DNA from: a virus
Reading direction: 5' to 3' (one strand)
DNA length: 55,979 bases
Virus record (IMG/VR): IMGVR_UViG_3300020385_000019
Location: 1-55,979 of that record
Shown here: positions 16,464 through 25,994 of the stretch, piece after piece
Numbering within the stretch: position 1 is the stretch's first letter
How the letters are laid out: each line of letters opens with the position of its first letter
Translations under genes and position numbers: made by a program
The notes under the pieces: generated by a model
The model's input: only the letters and a program-made list of their open reading frames with translations
Database searches by the model: none
What the model was told of the DNA's origin: nothing

Positions 16464-19400
16464 TTATGATATTGTAGAGCCGGCTTTAAACGCCTCAAAT
16501 CTCACGGGGCCAGATGCAGCACCCTGGTTCCCTGCGCCAAGGCGAATATAATATGTTCGCGCTGTATTTGCTGGAATGGTCGTAGTAAAGCTAGGGATCA
16601 GCCCTTCTCCATATGTTGTATGGTTTTGAATAATTGAAGATGTGTGGCTAGCATATAGGCTAACTGACTTAAATCTGCTATTCATCCCGCCCCAATCTGA
16701 AACCCTAATCCCTGAGATAACAACATAACGAGCAAATGGCAATGCGGCCACTGTAAAACTAACAAGCTCGCCATTGCTGCTGCCAGAGTTAACAGGCGAT
16801 GGCGACTTAATTATCGAGTCGTAAACATCGCCCTCCAGGTTTTCTGCATATACAGTACCGTAAAAGCTCGCATTTTGGCCGAACAATTGGTTTATGTAAG
16901 CTTGGTTTATTTGAGCAGAGCCAATAGCGCCGTTAGCAATATACGTAGTCACATTCGAACTCAAGATTTTACTAAGTCCTGCAAATGGGCCAAGTGAAGG
17001 CTTGCCCGTTATGCTGTCATATGCAAGTGAGTCTTTAGAGGCTAAGTTTCCTAGCCCTGTAACTTTAGAGGACGGTATTGCGCCGGTCGATGACATTACA
17101 ACGTTGCCGTTGTTGTCTTTAATGGTTACAGATTGAAGCGTGGCACTTTTAGCAAGCATGTTACCGTTCGGATCAATCGAAAAATTACCACTTCTTGCGC
17201 CGTTGCTTGGGTTGTAATTAATTGACGGCGTTGTCAGTCTTGAGCCAACAAGCAACCTATTGGCAAGCAGGTCATCAGTAACCAGGCTTTTTATAAATGC
17301 CTCGTCAATAATCGCCGTATTTATAACCGTTTTACCGCCTGAAACTGCAAAAACAGGCGTCAAGTTAGTAGGATCTTGATCTGTTATAACGGCAAGCTTA
17401 GCGCCTTTAACTGCGAATATAGGCTCAACACCATCATTCACCAAGCCAACACTTGATTGCAGGCCGTTAACGCTGGTCTTTACACCCCACAAGGCTGAGA
17501 AGTCCCCCTCGTTAGATGCAACTGTTTGGCTCAGAGTTTGCAGACTAGCGCCCACACTATTACCGTTTGCATCCTCAATGGTGGCCTTTAGTATCTGATT
17601 TGCGCTACTTATTGCGCCGTCCGCATCTGTTTTGGTGTAAAAGTTATTGTATAAATCAGCACCTATGCTTGAGCCGTTCGGATCTTCAATGGTACTTTTT
17701 AGCTGCGTAGTTGCTGAACTTATCGCGCTATCGGCTTGCGTCTTTGTGTAATAGTTAGTTTGAAGTAATGAGTTTACATTGCTTAATTCAGTATCAAGCT
17801 CAGATCCTAGAGTTGTTACAGCTGAGCTTATAGCGCTATCTGTATCGGTTTTGGTGTAGTAATTCGTTTCAAGCTGAGATTTGTTGCCATCAATATTCGA
17901 TTGTAACGCCGTTCTTGCAGAGCTAATTGCCTGGTTTACTTCTGCTGTGGTTGAGTAATTAACGTATAAATCCGCACCAACACTATCACCGTTAGGATCC
18001 TCGATGGCGCTTTTCAATTGCGTAGTTGCTGAGCTGATCGCACTATCTGCTGCCGCTTTAGTGTAATAATTGGTTTGCAAATCAGCACCAATACTATCAC
18101 CACTTGGATCTTCTATAGCCGCACGTAAAGCAGTATCAGCACTAGCAATAGCCTCGTTTACCTTGGCGCTCGTAAAGTAATTATTTACTAGGTCGGCTTT
18201 TACATTGCCAACGTCACTATCAAGCTTTAATAAGTCTTGAGCGGTTGCCTGCGTTTTGGTGGCAAAAGTGGTTTGCAGTTGGTATAAACCTGCTTTGCTT
18301 TCATCAATTGACGCATTTAAAGCAAAAACACTTTCTGCCAATGCTGTTTGCTCGTTGGCTAACACGCGCTGGTTTAATATCAAGTCCGCTTCTGCAAAAG
18401 TCCTTCTCTCACCTTCTAAGTCATTCGCTAACGCGTTTTCAATAATCGCTTGTGCGCTTGGCATAAACTCTGCTCGCAACTGCTGGCTAGAGCTTGCGGT
18501 TGCTTCTTCTGCGTCCGCTTTAGTTTGAAAATCGTTAAACAAGGTTGCGCCAATGCTGCCACCCTCAGGATCTTCAATTTCACTTTTTAGTGCGGTGGCT
18601 GCCTGGCTTATTGCTGTGTTTGTTTCTGCCGTCGTCGAGTAGTTTACCTGTAGGTCTGCGTTTATTTCATCTTTAACGCCTTGATCACCATCTGTAATAT
18701 CGCTATCAATAGTTGACTTTAAAGCGGTGGTAGCAGTGCTTATCGCTGATTCAGTGTCGGTTTTCGTTGAAAAGTTTTGATATATGTCAGCTGCTAAGCT
18801 ATCGCCTTCGGGATCTTCAATCGCTGATTTTAGTTGTTGCGTTGCCTGTGATATTGCAAGCCCAGTCTCTGCTGTGGTTGAATAATTTTGCTGTAAATCA
18901 GCGCCAATGCTTGAACCGTTAGGATCTTCAATGGTTGCTTGCATTGCGTTTACAGCTTCGCTTATGGCGCTATCTGTATTCGCTTTGGTGTAGTAGGCAT
19001 TAAACAGCGTTGCGCCAAGGCTATCGCCGCTCGGATCTTCTATGGCCGCTTTTAATAAGGTTGTCGCATTACTAATTGCGCTGTCCGCTTCGGTTTGCGT
19101 GTAGTAATTTGTTTGAAGATCGGCGGTAATAGTTTGCAACGCATTGGCATCACCATCATCTATCGCTTGCAAAAGCTCTGTTTTAAGCGCGGTAACACTG
19201 CCCGCTATAGCGCTGTCTGTATTCGCTTTTGTGTAAACGTTTTCATATACATCAGATTTTAGATCGTCAATATTGGCATTTAGCTGTGTAGTGGCCTGCG
19301 CTATTGCTTCTTCTACTTGCGTTGTAGTCGAGTAATCATTAAATAGCACTGCGCCAATGCTGCTACCTTGCGCATCCTCGATTTCAGATTTCAGCAATTG

Positions 19401-22181
19401 CGTTGCTTGGCTAATTGCCGTATCTGTCGCAGATTTAGTAAAATAGTTATTTTGTAAATCTGCTGTCACTTCACCAATTTCACCATCAATAACAGACTTT
19501 AACGCGGTGGTTTCTTGACTGATCGCACTATCGGCTTGCGCTTTGGTATAAACGTTTTCGTATATATCAGCTTTGGCCTCGTCAATGTTTGAATTTAATT
19601 GCGTGGTTGCTTCACTGATTGATTGGTTTACGTCCGCTTTAGTCGAGTAATCATTAAAGAGTATTGCGCCAACACTATTGCCATCAGGATCTTCTATTGT
19701 TGCCTTTAGCAATTGTGTTGCCTGGCTAATAGCGCTATCTGTCTCGGTAGTCGTGTAAAAGTTAGTGTGTAGATCAGCACTCACACCTTCAATGCTAGAT
19801 TGTAGCTGCGTGCTTGCTTGTGTTATTGCGCTGTCAGTATCCGCACTGGTGTAGTAATCATTTGTTAGTACCGATTGAAAACCGCTCTCTACCTCAGATT
19901 TTAAACTGGTGGTTGCTTCACTTATGGCGCTTTGCGTATCAACCTTTGTAAGATAATTTACCTCTAAGTAAGTTTTATTACTTTCGACCTTACTATCTAG
20001 CTGAAATATTTTCTCAGCACTTGACGAAATACTATTAGATACCGCTTTATCAAGCGCGGTAATGCGCGCGCTGCTGTCATTAAATTGCGTTTCAATAAGC
20101 GACAGCGATTGCGCTAACGCGTTTGATTCATCCGTGATAGCTTCTTGTGTTCGTAGTATGTTCGCAGTGATAACTTGCTGGCGTTCGTTCGCTATATCGT
20201 TTGCCAACGCGTTTTCAATGACTGACTCGGCCAATGGATCAAATTGACTGTTTAACTCAAATACAGCGCGGGCAATCGCTTTTTCAGTATCTACCGTGGT
20301 TGAGTAGTCGTTAAATAAAGTCGCGCCTAAGCTTGTACCCTGCGGATTTTCTATTTGTGATTTTAAAAACTGTGAAGCAACGGCTATAGCCTGGTCAGTA
20401 TCCGCGCTAGTGTAGTAATCACTTGTAAGCGTTGAATTAACAGTGTTTATACGCTGCTCAATATCATTAGAAAGGTCACTGTCTAATTGCTCGATAGTGG
20501 TTTCTATTTGCGAGTTGAGCTGTGTAGTGGCTTGGCTAATCGCATTATCTGCTTGTGCGCTTGTGTAATAGCTTTCATCAAGTAACGCTGTTATCTCGCC
20601 CTTTGCATCGTTATCACCTGCCTCAATAACTGAACTTAAATTTGTTACCGCTTGGCTAAGCGCATTATCGACTTGTGATGATGTGTAATAATTCGTTTGA
20701 AGCGTAGCGCCAATGCTATCGCCGTTAGGGTTTTCAATGTCACTTTTTAGCTGCACGCCATACGCTGCGATTGCATTATTAGTTTCAACGCTGGTGTAGT
20801 AATCACTATGTATCAACGCCCCTAAACTGCCGCCTGTAGGGTTCTCTATCTCAGATTTTAACTGCTCTGCTGAAAAACTTATCGCGGTGTCCGTTTCTAC
20901 TTTTGTGTAGTGCTGTGACTGTAATAACGCCCCAATGCTATCGCCGTCAGCGTCCTCTATTTGCGATTTAATTAATTGCGTAGCTTCGGCTATGGCTTGA
21001 TCTGTGGTTGCTTTCGTATAGTAAGTGCTTTCAATATCACTCGACAACGCCAAGCCAGTCGCTTCTATTTCAACCCTGATAGTTTCCGCAGCTGCCGCTA
21101 TCGCTTCGTTTGCTTCTGATTTTGTTAAGAACTCAGCTTCTATGCGTGCGTTAACGTCTTTAAGTGATGATTCAAATTCATATAGCTTGGTTGTATTAGA
21201 CTGCCAGTTAGTATCATTTATAGATGCGCTTTCAATTAATTGTCTCGCCAGTGAATCGCTGCTAATTTCAACGGCCTCAACTCTGGCTTTAGCAGTATCG
21301 GCGGTTTGCTTTGCTTCACTCGTTTCACCTGTAAGGTCAATTAAGTTTTGACGCAACTCTGGTATGTCGTCATTAAATACGGCGATCTGCTGCTGAATAT
21401 CAGGTATATCAATAAGCGTTTGATCAACGCTCTCTTTGATTAAAGGGATCTCAACTAAGTTTTTATCAACGTCCTCTCTTAACGAGTCAATATCTATGCC
21501 GTAGTCATCAACTTTTACTTTTAGTGCGGGGATTTCTAAATCGGCTATGTCGCCAACTAAAAAATCGAGCGCAGGGATCTTGCTAATTTCAGACGTTAAA
21601 AAAGTACCAAGGTGCGACTTTTCGATCTGTCCGCCAATTTCATTGAGTATAAGCTCTGCTGATTGCTGCGTTTCTGCAAAAACACCTGCTGCGCCTTGTG
21701 TTGGCCCTTTCATATCGGCAATGTTTACAAAGCGCACCCAATAGTAAAACTCAGCACCCATGTTTACCGAGTCGCTAAATACGTCCGCCACTTCGGTTGC
21801 TATAAGCGTTGCACTGCCAAATGAATCTGTTTCACTGCGCCATATTTCAGCATAAGCATGGCCTCTGTAAGTAGGGTGATCCCAGCTCACAGCAATAAAT
21901 GTAAATCCACCTACGGCGGTTAGATTGACAGGCGCGTGTGGCCTTTCTATGCCGCCTGTTGTAATTGGCAACCCACCATCATTCGTCCCGCCGCCCGCGT
22001 TATTAATCAGCGCTTTTCGTTTCATATCATCCAGGTCAACAAGGTCACTTAATAATAAAGCTCGGTTGTTGCCGCGTTGGCCTGTTAATATTTCTATGTT
22101 TTCGGTAATAGCGCTACTGGTGGGATCTTGTCGGCCTTTTCTTACTATGCCTGGGAACATGCCTTTTTTTAATTTTGCCAT
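16464..22181 (-). CDS. Large tail fibre with fibronectin-type domain and about 28 coiled repeats (1905 aa)
   Basis: An N-terminal region (about 1-60) is followed by a fibronectin type III-like domain (about 80-165, VAGGFTFIAVSWDH-like strand pattern with EFYYWVRFVN). Then comes a very long helical, coiled-coil array (about 300-1560) of about 28 imperfect repeats of 32-44 residues with the frame YYTKxxxDSAISxATTxLKSxIEDPxGxSIGAxL. The C-terminal 330 residues are beta-rich (VEPIFAVKGAKLAV; SINYNPSNG; LGNLASKDSLAYDSITGKPS) and end in a probable receptor-binding head. C-terminal parts of this type also occur in J-like host-specificity proteins. In a short-tailed phage this should be a trimeric fibre for adsorption. 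It has no similarity to the DGR variable repeat, so it is a second, constant adhesin. Confidence 0.75.
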   Translation of the reverse strand: MAKLKKGMFPGIVRKGRQDPTSSAITENIEILTGQRGNNRALLLSDLVDLDDMKRKALINNAGGGTNDGGLPITTGGIERPHAPVNLTAVGGFTFIAVSWDHPTYRGHAYAEIWRSETDSFGSATLIATEVADVFSDSVNMGAEFYYWVRFVNIADMKGPTQGAAGVFAETQQSAELILNEIGGQIEKSHLGTFLTSEISKIPALDFLVGDIADLEIPALKVKVDDYGIDIDSLREDVDKNLVEIPLIKESVDQTLIDIPDIQQQIAVFNDDIPELRQNLIDLTGETSEAKQTADTAKARVEAVEISSDSLARQLIESASINDTNWQSNTTKLYEFESSLKDVNARIEAEFLTKSEANEAIAAAAETIRVEIEATGLALSSDIESTYYTKATTDQAIAEATQLIKSQIEDADGDSIGALLQSQHYTKVETDTAISFSAEQLKSEIENPTGGSLGALIHSDYYTSVETNNAIAAYGVQLKSDIENPNGDSIGATLQTNYYTSSQVDNALSQAVTNLSSVIEAGDNDAKGEITALLDESYYTSAQADNAISQATTQLNSQIETTIEQLDSDLSNDIEQRINTVNSTLTSDYYTSADTDQAIAVASQFLKSQIENPQGTSLGATLFNDYSTTVDTEKAIARAVFELNSQFDPLAESVIENALANDIANERQQVITANILRTQEAITDESNALAQSLSLIETQFNDSSARITALDKAVSNSISSSAEKIFQLDSKVESNKTYLEVNYLTKVDTQSAISEATTSLKSEVESGFQSVLTNDYYTSADTDSAITQASTQLQSSIEGVSADLHTNFYTTTETDSAISQATQLLKATIEDPDGNSVGAILFNDYSTKADVNQSISEATTQLNSNIDEAKADIYENVYTKAQADSAISQETTALKSVIDGEIGEVTADLQNNYFTKSATDTAISQATQLLKSEIEDAQGSSIGAVLFNDYSTTTQVEEAIAQATTQLNANIDDLKSDVYENVYTKANTDSAIAGSVTALKTELLQAIDDGDANALQTITADLQTNYYTQTEADSAISNATTLLKAAIEDPSGDSLGATLFNAYYTKANTDSAISEAVNAMQATIEDPNGSSIGADLQQNYSTTAETGLAISQATQQLKSAIEDPEGDSLAADIYQNFSTKTDTESAISTATTALKSTIDSDITDGDQGVKDEINADLQVNYSTTAETNTAISQAATALKSEIEDPEGGSIGATLFNDFQTKADAEEATASSSQQLRAEFMPSAQAIIENALANDLEGERRTFAEADLILNQRVLANEQTALAESVFALNASIDESKAGLYQLQTTFATKTQATAQDLLKLDSDVGNVKADLVNNYFTSAKVNEAIASADTALRAAIEDPSGDSIGADLQTNYYTKAAADSAISSATTQLKSAIEDPNGDSVGADLYVNYSTTAEVNQAISSARTALQSNIDGNKSQLETNYYTKTDTDSAISSAVTTLGSELDTELSNVNSLLQTNYYTKTQADSAISSATTQLKSTIEDPNGSSIGADLYNNFYTKTDADGAISSANQILKATIEDANGNSVGASLQTLSQTVASNEGDFSALWGVKTSVNGLQSSVGLVNDGVEPIFAVKGAKLAVITDQDPTNLTPVFAVSGGKTVINTAIIDEAFIKSLVTDDLLANRLLVGSRLTTPSINYNPSNGARSGNFSIDPNGNMLAKSATLQSVTIKDNNGNVVMSSTGAIPSSKVTGLGNLASKDSLAYDSITGKPSLGPFAGLSKILSSNVTTYIANGAIGSAQINQAYINQLFGQNASFYGTVYAENLEGDVYDSIIKSPSPVNSGSSNGELVSFTVAALPFARYVVISGIRVSDWGGMNSRFKSVSLYASHTSSIIQNHTTYGEGLIPSFTTTIPANTARTYYIRLGAGNQGAASGPVRFEAFKAGSTIS

Positions 22182-23791
22182 TAGGCTGCTACCTCTCTCA
22201 TAGTCGTTGCAATAGATATACTGTGAATGGTCGCTTGCCCATAAACCTCAAAGGACCATGAATTACCGCGCGTGTTAGGCAACCTAAATGCTGATTTAGG
22301 TATTTGCCCTGGCGCTAAATGCAATACTTCAACTTCATCAGCGTAAATGCGCAGCCCTGAAAGCTCCGTGTCTACGCCTTTCACCATTGCACATGCAAAG
22401 CTTAGATCGTTAGCTATAAACGCCTTAGACTTCCATTCGTAGCTCATAACTTCGGGTCCAGCCTCCCACTTGCTAAGGTTTTTACCTTGGCAAATGTAAA
22501 GCGCATCATCAACCAAGCTATTAAAGCCGCAATTGGCCGTCGCTGTAAAATGCCTAAAATCGCCATTCGTAGGATCAAATATAAATGCCTTATCTAAATT
22601 GGCACCGTAAAAAGCCAGGTAACGCCCTTCCTGGTGGTACGCTTCAATCGTGCTTGGCTCATATTCCTGCCACTGCTCGCGAGTAATTATTTGCCCGGTA
22701 AGCATGGATAGCCCACCACCGTTAAGACCTATTAAACCATCAGGACTTGCGTAAATAAGTGAGCCGTTAACAATAACCGCTGATCGCGCGCTGGTGCACG
22801 ACTGATTAGATTCAAGCTTTTGCCCAGCCATTGAGTCTGGGTTAATGCCACTAAATAAATACGGGTAGCCCTCTGTGAGTACCGCCAGTGTATTGCCAAG
22901 TGCTGCACACGTTACTATTTTATGTTCGGTTGTTAGCTGGTAACCGGTAGGCCAGGCATATGGTAGGTAGGATTCACTAAAGCAAACGGTACTATCAAAA
23001 AAGCCCGCAAGTATCCCGTTAGCCATTGACGTTAAGCCAATCATGTTTTCGTTTGGCATTTCATAATCGTAAGTATCAAGTGATGAGCCTAGCTCGTCCG
23101 TTGGAATATCATCAACAAATTGATTTTGAGAAATAGGGATTTCAGCAACAAACAGGTAATCAGCTATGCCGCCGCCGGTTGCTGTTCGGTAGATTCGTCG
23201 GTGCGTGATATTCGACGCGTTCACGTTAGGCGGTGAAAACGATAGCTTTACATGCGTACCTTCTTCATCGGGGTATCTAATATCAATACGCTGAGATGCT
23301 TCTCCCGGCGGGCCTTCTTCACCCTGTTCAGTGACAAACGTGTGCGTGTAATAACGCGTTTCATCATCATTTGGATCAACTTCATCGGTAGCCGCATCGT
23401 TAACAATAGCGATTATCGGCACTTCTGGCGATTGTACGCCCAGCCGATAGGCGCTAGCTGGCATGATGGAACCGCTAAAAATCGCGTTGTTCGTTACCTT
23501 CGGGTAGCCGTCGCCAGTAAAGTAAACACGTTGCCATGGATCATCTGCTACAGGACTCGCCACCGCGTTAACAACTTTATTCCATGAAAACCAATGCTCA
23601 TTTAAGTGCTTGTAAATGGTTTTTGCATCAGAGATAACGGTATCGCCGGTAAGTGCCGGACGCTTTAAAGGTGATAAGTTGCCATTGTCAAAGTGGCAGC
23701 CATAGGATCTAGCGGCTGATTCGTTAGGTAGCAAGCGCGGATCAACTTTAGGCCGTTCACCGGCAAATGTTTTAACGGATATGGCAGGCAT
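22181..23791 (-). CDS. Tail nozzle/hub-type protein (beta-propeller-like)
   Basis: 536 residues, beta-rich throughout. It opens with MPAISVKTFAGERPKVDPRLLP and LSPLKRPALTG, as in proteins that close the tail tube of short-tailed phages (T7 gp12-like and P22 gp10-like roles). Repeated short blades, for example MANGILAGFFDSTVCFSE, ALGNTLAVLTEGYPYLFSG and VNGSLIYASPDGLIGL, suggest a propeller. It lies directly before the large fibre gene in transcription order and overlaps it by 1 bp. Assignment to nozzle or DNA-stabilisation role rests on pattern and gene order; no sequence-level hallmark separates the two. Confidence 0.6.
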   Translation of the reverse strand: MPAISVKTFAGERPKVDPRLLPNESAARSYGCHFDNGNLSPLKRPALTGDTVISDAKTIYKHLNEHWFSWNKVVNAVASPVADDPWQRVYFTGDGYPKVTNNAIFSGSIMPASAYRLGVQSPEVPIIAIVNDAATDEVDPNDDETRYYTHTFVTEQGEEGPPGEASQRIDIRYPDEEGTHVKLSFSPPNVNASNITHRRIYRTATGGGIADYLFVAEIPISQNQFVDDIPTDELGSSLDTYDYEMPNENMIGLTSMANGILAGFFDSTVCFSESYLPYAWPTGYQLTTEHKIVTCAALGNTLAVLTEGYPYLFSGINPDSMAGQKLESNQSCTSARSAVIVNGSLIYASPDGLIGLNGGGLSMLTGQIITREQWQEYEPSTIEAYHQEGRYLAFYGANLDKAFIFDPTNGDFRHFTATANCGFNSLVDDALYICQGKNLSKWEAGPEVMSYEWKSKAFIANDLSFACAMVKGVDTELSGLRIYADEVEVLHLAPGQIPKSAFRLPNTRGNSWSFEVYGQATIHSISIATTMREVAA

Positions 23792-23921
23792 AGTATTCGC
23801 TTATAGTTAGATTAAATGTTTAATTGCTGCTTTGGGGCGGGTTATCTGAGTTTAATTACTTTGCTTTCCCATTTGTGCGCGCTTGCAGTGGCTGTCCCCG
23901 TCAAACGGCTTTGCTAAAAAA

Positions 23922-24341
23922 TCAATAATTAGCATTTGATATTGCCCACATTGCTGCAAAATTATCTGTTGCAAGCTCATGCGCCTCTACTATTTCGGCT
24001 TTGGTGCACTCAATCATTACACCGGTATCTACGTCAGCCGTAGACCATGGCACTATATGACTGTCGGGCTTATCCATTATCTTAATAACTGCGTTTCCAA
24101 GGCGTATAATGCTGCGCTCGTTTGCATCAAACGACTTGCCCGATGCGATAACGACTGTTGCAGCATCTATCGACGCCTGGCGCTTAGCTTTAAATGACGC
24201 TACATGCGGCGGCTCTTGCGATTCTTCGTATGCTTTTTGACTCAGAACGGCTTCGATCGCGTCGCCATCTAAACCTAATTTGCTCATGTATTCAGTGCTT
24301 GTATCTGTGTGATACTCACCATTATGTAAATATTTAAACAT
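23922..24341 (-). CDS. DUF4376-type tail-associated protein
   Basis: 139 residues from the ATG at 24341, which has GAGG about 6 bases upstream; it begins 8 bp inside the end of the reverse transcriptase gene, so translation is probably coupled. The pattern KAKRQASIDAATVVIASGKSFDANERSIIRLGNAV, then VPWSTADV and ECTKAEIVEAHELATDN, is that of DUF4376, a family found next to tail fibre genes. Its role is unknown; assembly help for fibres or fibre capping are common guesses. Its position as last gene of the DGR block suggests a link with the variable tail protein. Confidence 0.65.
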   Translation of the reverse strand: MFKYLHNGEYHTDTSTEYMSKLGLDGDAIEAVLSQKAYEESQEPPHVASFKAKRQASIDAATVVIASGKSFDANERSIIRLGNAVIKIMDKPDSHIVPWSTADVDTGVMIECTKAEIVEAHELATDNFAAMWAISNANY

Positions 24342-25611
24342 AGTCGCCTCTTTTAAATGATTGGTTAAGTAGCTTTTTGCGCAGGTTATAACTATTTGCG
24401 TGACTTGCATGGCCTATCCATGACTGTACGGATTGATTTATTTCGGGTAAATTTACCTGCCCAAGCTCGTACTTTATATGAAAAATTTTTAGCTTTCGCT
24501 TTATGCTTTTTACACTGCTTTTGCGTAACAGGCGGTGGGTTGAGTAAATTCTATAGCCTAAAAAATCGAGCGCACGACCGCCTTTTTTGGCGATTGGAAA
24601 AACTTGTGTTTTGCTGTTGGTTTTTAGTTTTAAATGCTGCTGTAAAAAATTTTGTATCGCTATGCGCTGGGTGTGTAAGTAGTTTTTATTTTGATGAATA
24701 ATTACAAAATCATCCATATAACGCGTATAGTTTTTTGCTTTTAGCGTGTGTTTTACATACCAGTCCAGCTCATGAAGGTACACGTTGGCAAATATTTGAC
24801 TCGTTAGATTACCCAGCGGCATACCAACGCCTGGGCTGTCACTTGGGCTTGCGTCAATAATGTAATGCAGTAACGTTAATGTCATTTCGCATTTTATTTT
24901 ATTGCTCAATAGTCGCTTTAATATTGCATGATCAACGCTTGAGAAGTATTTGCTTATATCCGCTTTTAGCGCGTAGGCCACTCCATGCTTGCGCTCTATT
25001 TGTTGAATTTGCCTTTGCGCCACATCGGCCCCTCTGTGCGCGCCTTTGTTGTTTCGGCACGCATATGAGTGATGAATAAATGTTTTATCGAATAGTGGCT
25101 CTATAACATTAAAGATGGCGCGATGCACAACACGATCGCGAAAGTTGGGCGCTGATATTAGCCGGCGCTTGGGTTCAAATACATAGAAATGGTGGTAGTT
25201 CGATAGCTCATACGTTCCCCAGTTTAGTTCGTTATATAGGTTGATAACGTTTTCTTCGAGGTTGTTAAAAAAATTGAGGGTTGCCGGTGAGTTTGCCTTG
25301 CCTTTTCTGCACTGGTACGCTGAGTTTAATATATTCTCATAGCTGACTATTAAACTAAAAGTGCAGCCGGTTGACGCATCAACCGGCTTGTTCAGTGTTT
25401 CAGCAAGCGCTGAGGTTGCAGCATCCTTTTCAAGGTTGCACTGGCACAGCCCCGTGAGGTCGGTACTTCTGGCGTTATCAAGAGCTGGACGGAAACCAAT
25501 ATTGCTGTTCGCATTCGTGCGCGAGTTGTTGAAGTTGAGTGCTCCAAGCCCAGCATTGGACGTGTTGTTCCAATTGCCACCGCGATACGGCATACGCTCC
25601 CGCGTAATCAT
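24334..25611 (-). CDS. DGR reverse transcriptase with template repeat inside its reading frame
   Basis: 425-residue frame. The polymerase has the group II-like/DGR order of motifs: FEPKRRLISAPNFRDRVVH, LKADISKYFSSVDH (first Asp), GMPLGNLTSQIFANVYL (about 260-276, the DGR-typical GNLTSQ), and the catalytic YMDDF (about 297-301). The C-terminal part is a thumb-like basic region. The ATG at 25611 overlaps the avd stop as ATGA, so translation from it is likely. However, residues about 4-43 are encoded by the template repeat, and no other Met occurs before the polymerase, so the N-terminus may be a translated template plus spacer, or a non-ATG start may be used. The enzyme makes adenine-mutagenised cDNA from the template RNA for transfer into the variable repeat. 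Confidence 0.95.
   Translation of the reverse strand: MITRERMPYRGGNWNNTSNAGLGALNFNNSRTNANSNIGFRPALDNARSTDLTGLCQCNLEKDAATSALAETLNKPVDASTGCTFSLIVSYENILNSAYQCRKGKANSPATLNFFNNLEENVINLYNELNWGTYELSNYHHFYVFEPKRRLISAPNFRDRVVHRAIFNVIEPLFDKTFIHHSYACRNNKGAHRGADVAQRQIQQIERKHGVAYALKADISKYFSSVDHAILKRLLSNKIKCEMTLTLLHYIIDASPSDSPGVGMPLGNLTSQIFANVYLHELDWYVKHTLKAKNYTRYMDDFVIIHQNKNYLHTQRIAIQNFLQQHLKLKTNSKTQVFPIAKKGGRALDFLGYRIYSTHRLLRKSSVKSIKRKLKIFHIKYELGQVNLPEINQSVQSWIGHASHANSYNLRKKLLNQSFKRGDYV
25366..25387 (-). other. Perfect 9-bp hairpin in the DGR spacer RNA
   Basis: GCCGGTTGA and TCAACCGGC form a perfect stem around a 4-base loop (TGCG on the transcribed strand). It lies about 95 nt downstream of the template repeat, inside the start of the reverse transcriptase frame. 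There is no T-run, so it is not an intrinsic terminator. In the Bordetella phage DGR, RNA downstream of the template folds and is needed for cDNA priming; this hairpin is in the equivalent place. Confidence 0.55.
25483..25601 (-). repeat. DGR template repeat (TR)
   Basis: 119 bp that align without gaps to 26045-26163 (offset 562). The two differ at 16 positions, and at all 16 the template coding strand has A (T on the plus strand). The template holds 30 such adenines; none of the other 89 positions differ. Bases 25483-25501, at the 3' end on the coding strand, are identical in both copies and serve as the mutagenesis-homing boundary. Most variable adenines lie in AAC/AAT codons, as is usual in DGR templates. 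Confidence 0.97.
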
Positions 25612-25964
25612 AATGCTGCATCCTTGTTTTTCATCTTAACAGATTTTACCCACCCACCAAGCATCTTGCCTATTTCAATGAGCTTTTCGCTCCATATTTT
25701 ATATTTTTTAGTGTCTAGGTAGCGCATATCCTTGGCTGTGCGTATCATTCTTTTGAGCATGGTTAGTTCTATATCCATATCGGTTAACGTGGTCTTTTTG
25801 TGGTATCGCTTAAATGCAGTAATAATAAGGCGCTGCAGTGCAAGCATGCTGCGGCGTATTTCTGCGCCCATAACGTGCGTTTCGTGCTTTGGGAATTGCT
25901 TTAATGCTAAATAGCCGTAAACCATCATTTCTCGTGTTTTTTCTTCTATTGATAATGCGTACAT
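25608..25964 (-). CDS. avd: Avd-family DGR accessory protein
   Basis: 118 residues, all helical and basic. The second half, TTLTDMDIELTMLKRMIR followed by YLDTKKYKIWSEKLIEIG and MLGGWVKS, is the hallmark of Avd proteins, which form a pentameric four-helix-bundle barrel, bind the reverse transcriptase and the template RNA and are needed for mutagenic homing. It lies between the variable gene and the reverse transcriptase, with its stop overlapping the reverse transcriptase ATG as ATGA. The net positive charge fits RNA binding. Confidence 0.93.
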   Translation of the reverse strand: MYALSIEEKTREMMVYGYLALKQFPKHETHVMGAEIRRSMLALQRLIITAFKRYHKKTTLTDMDIELTMLKRMIRTAKDMRYLDTKKYKIWSEKLIEIGKMLGGWVKSVKMKNKDAAL

Positions 25965-25994
25965 TTACCTAATCTTAAAAGTGAAGTTGATTGT

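Noticed and set aside
16464-22181. Regular repeats that could be taken for a CRISPR or satellite array
   Set aside because: The repeats are 96-130 bp, imperfect, open in one frame and code for a coiled-coil fibre; there are no short identical repeats with unique spacers.
25366-25387. Hairpin in the DGR spacer as an intrinsic terminator
   Set aside because: No T-run follows on the transcribed strand, and a terminator here would cut the polymerase message.
24334-25611. Reverse transcriptase as part of a retron or an abortive-infection system
   Set aside because: The template/variable pair with adenine-only changes, the Avd gene and the GNLTSQ motif identify a DGR; no msr/msd-type RNA is seen.
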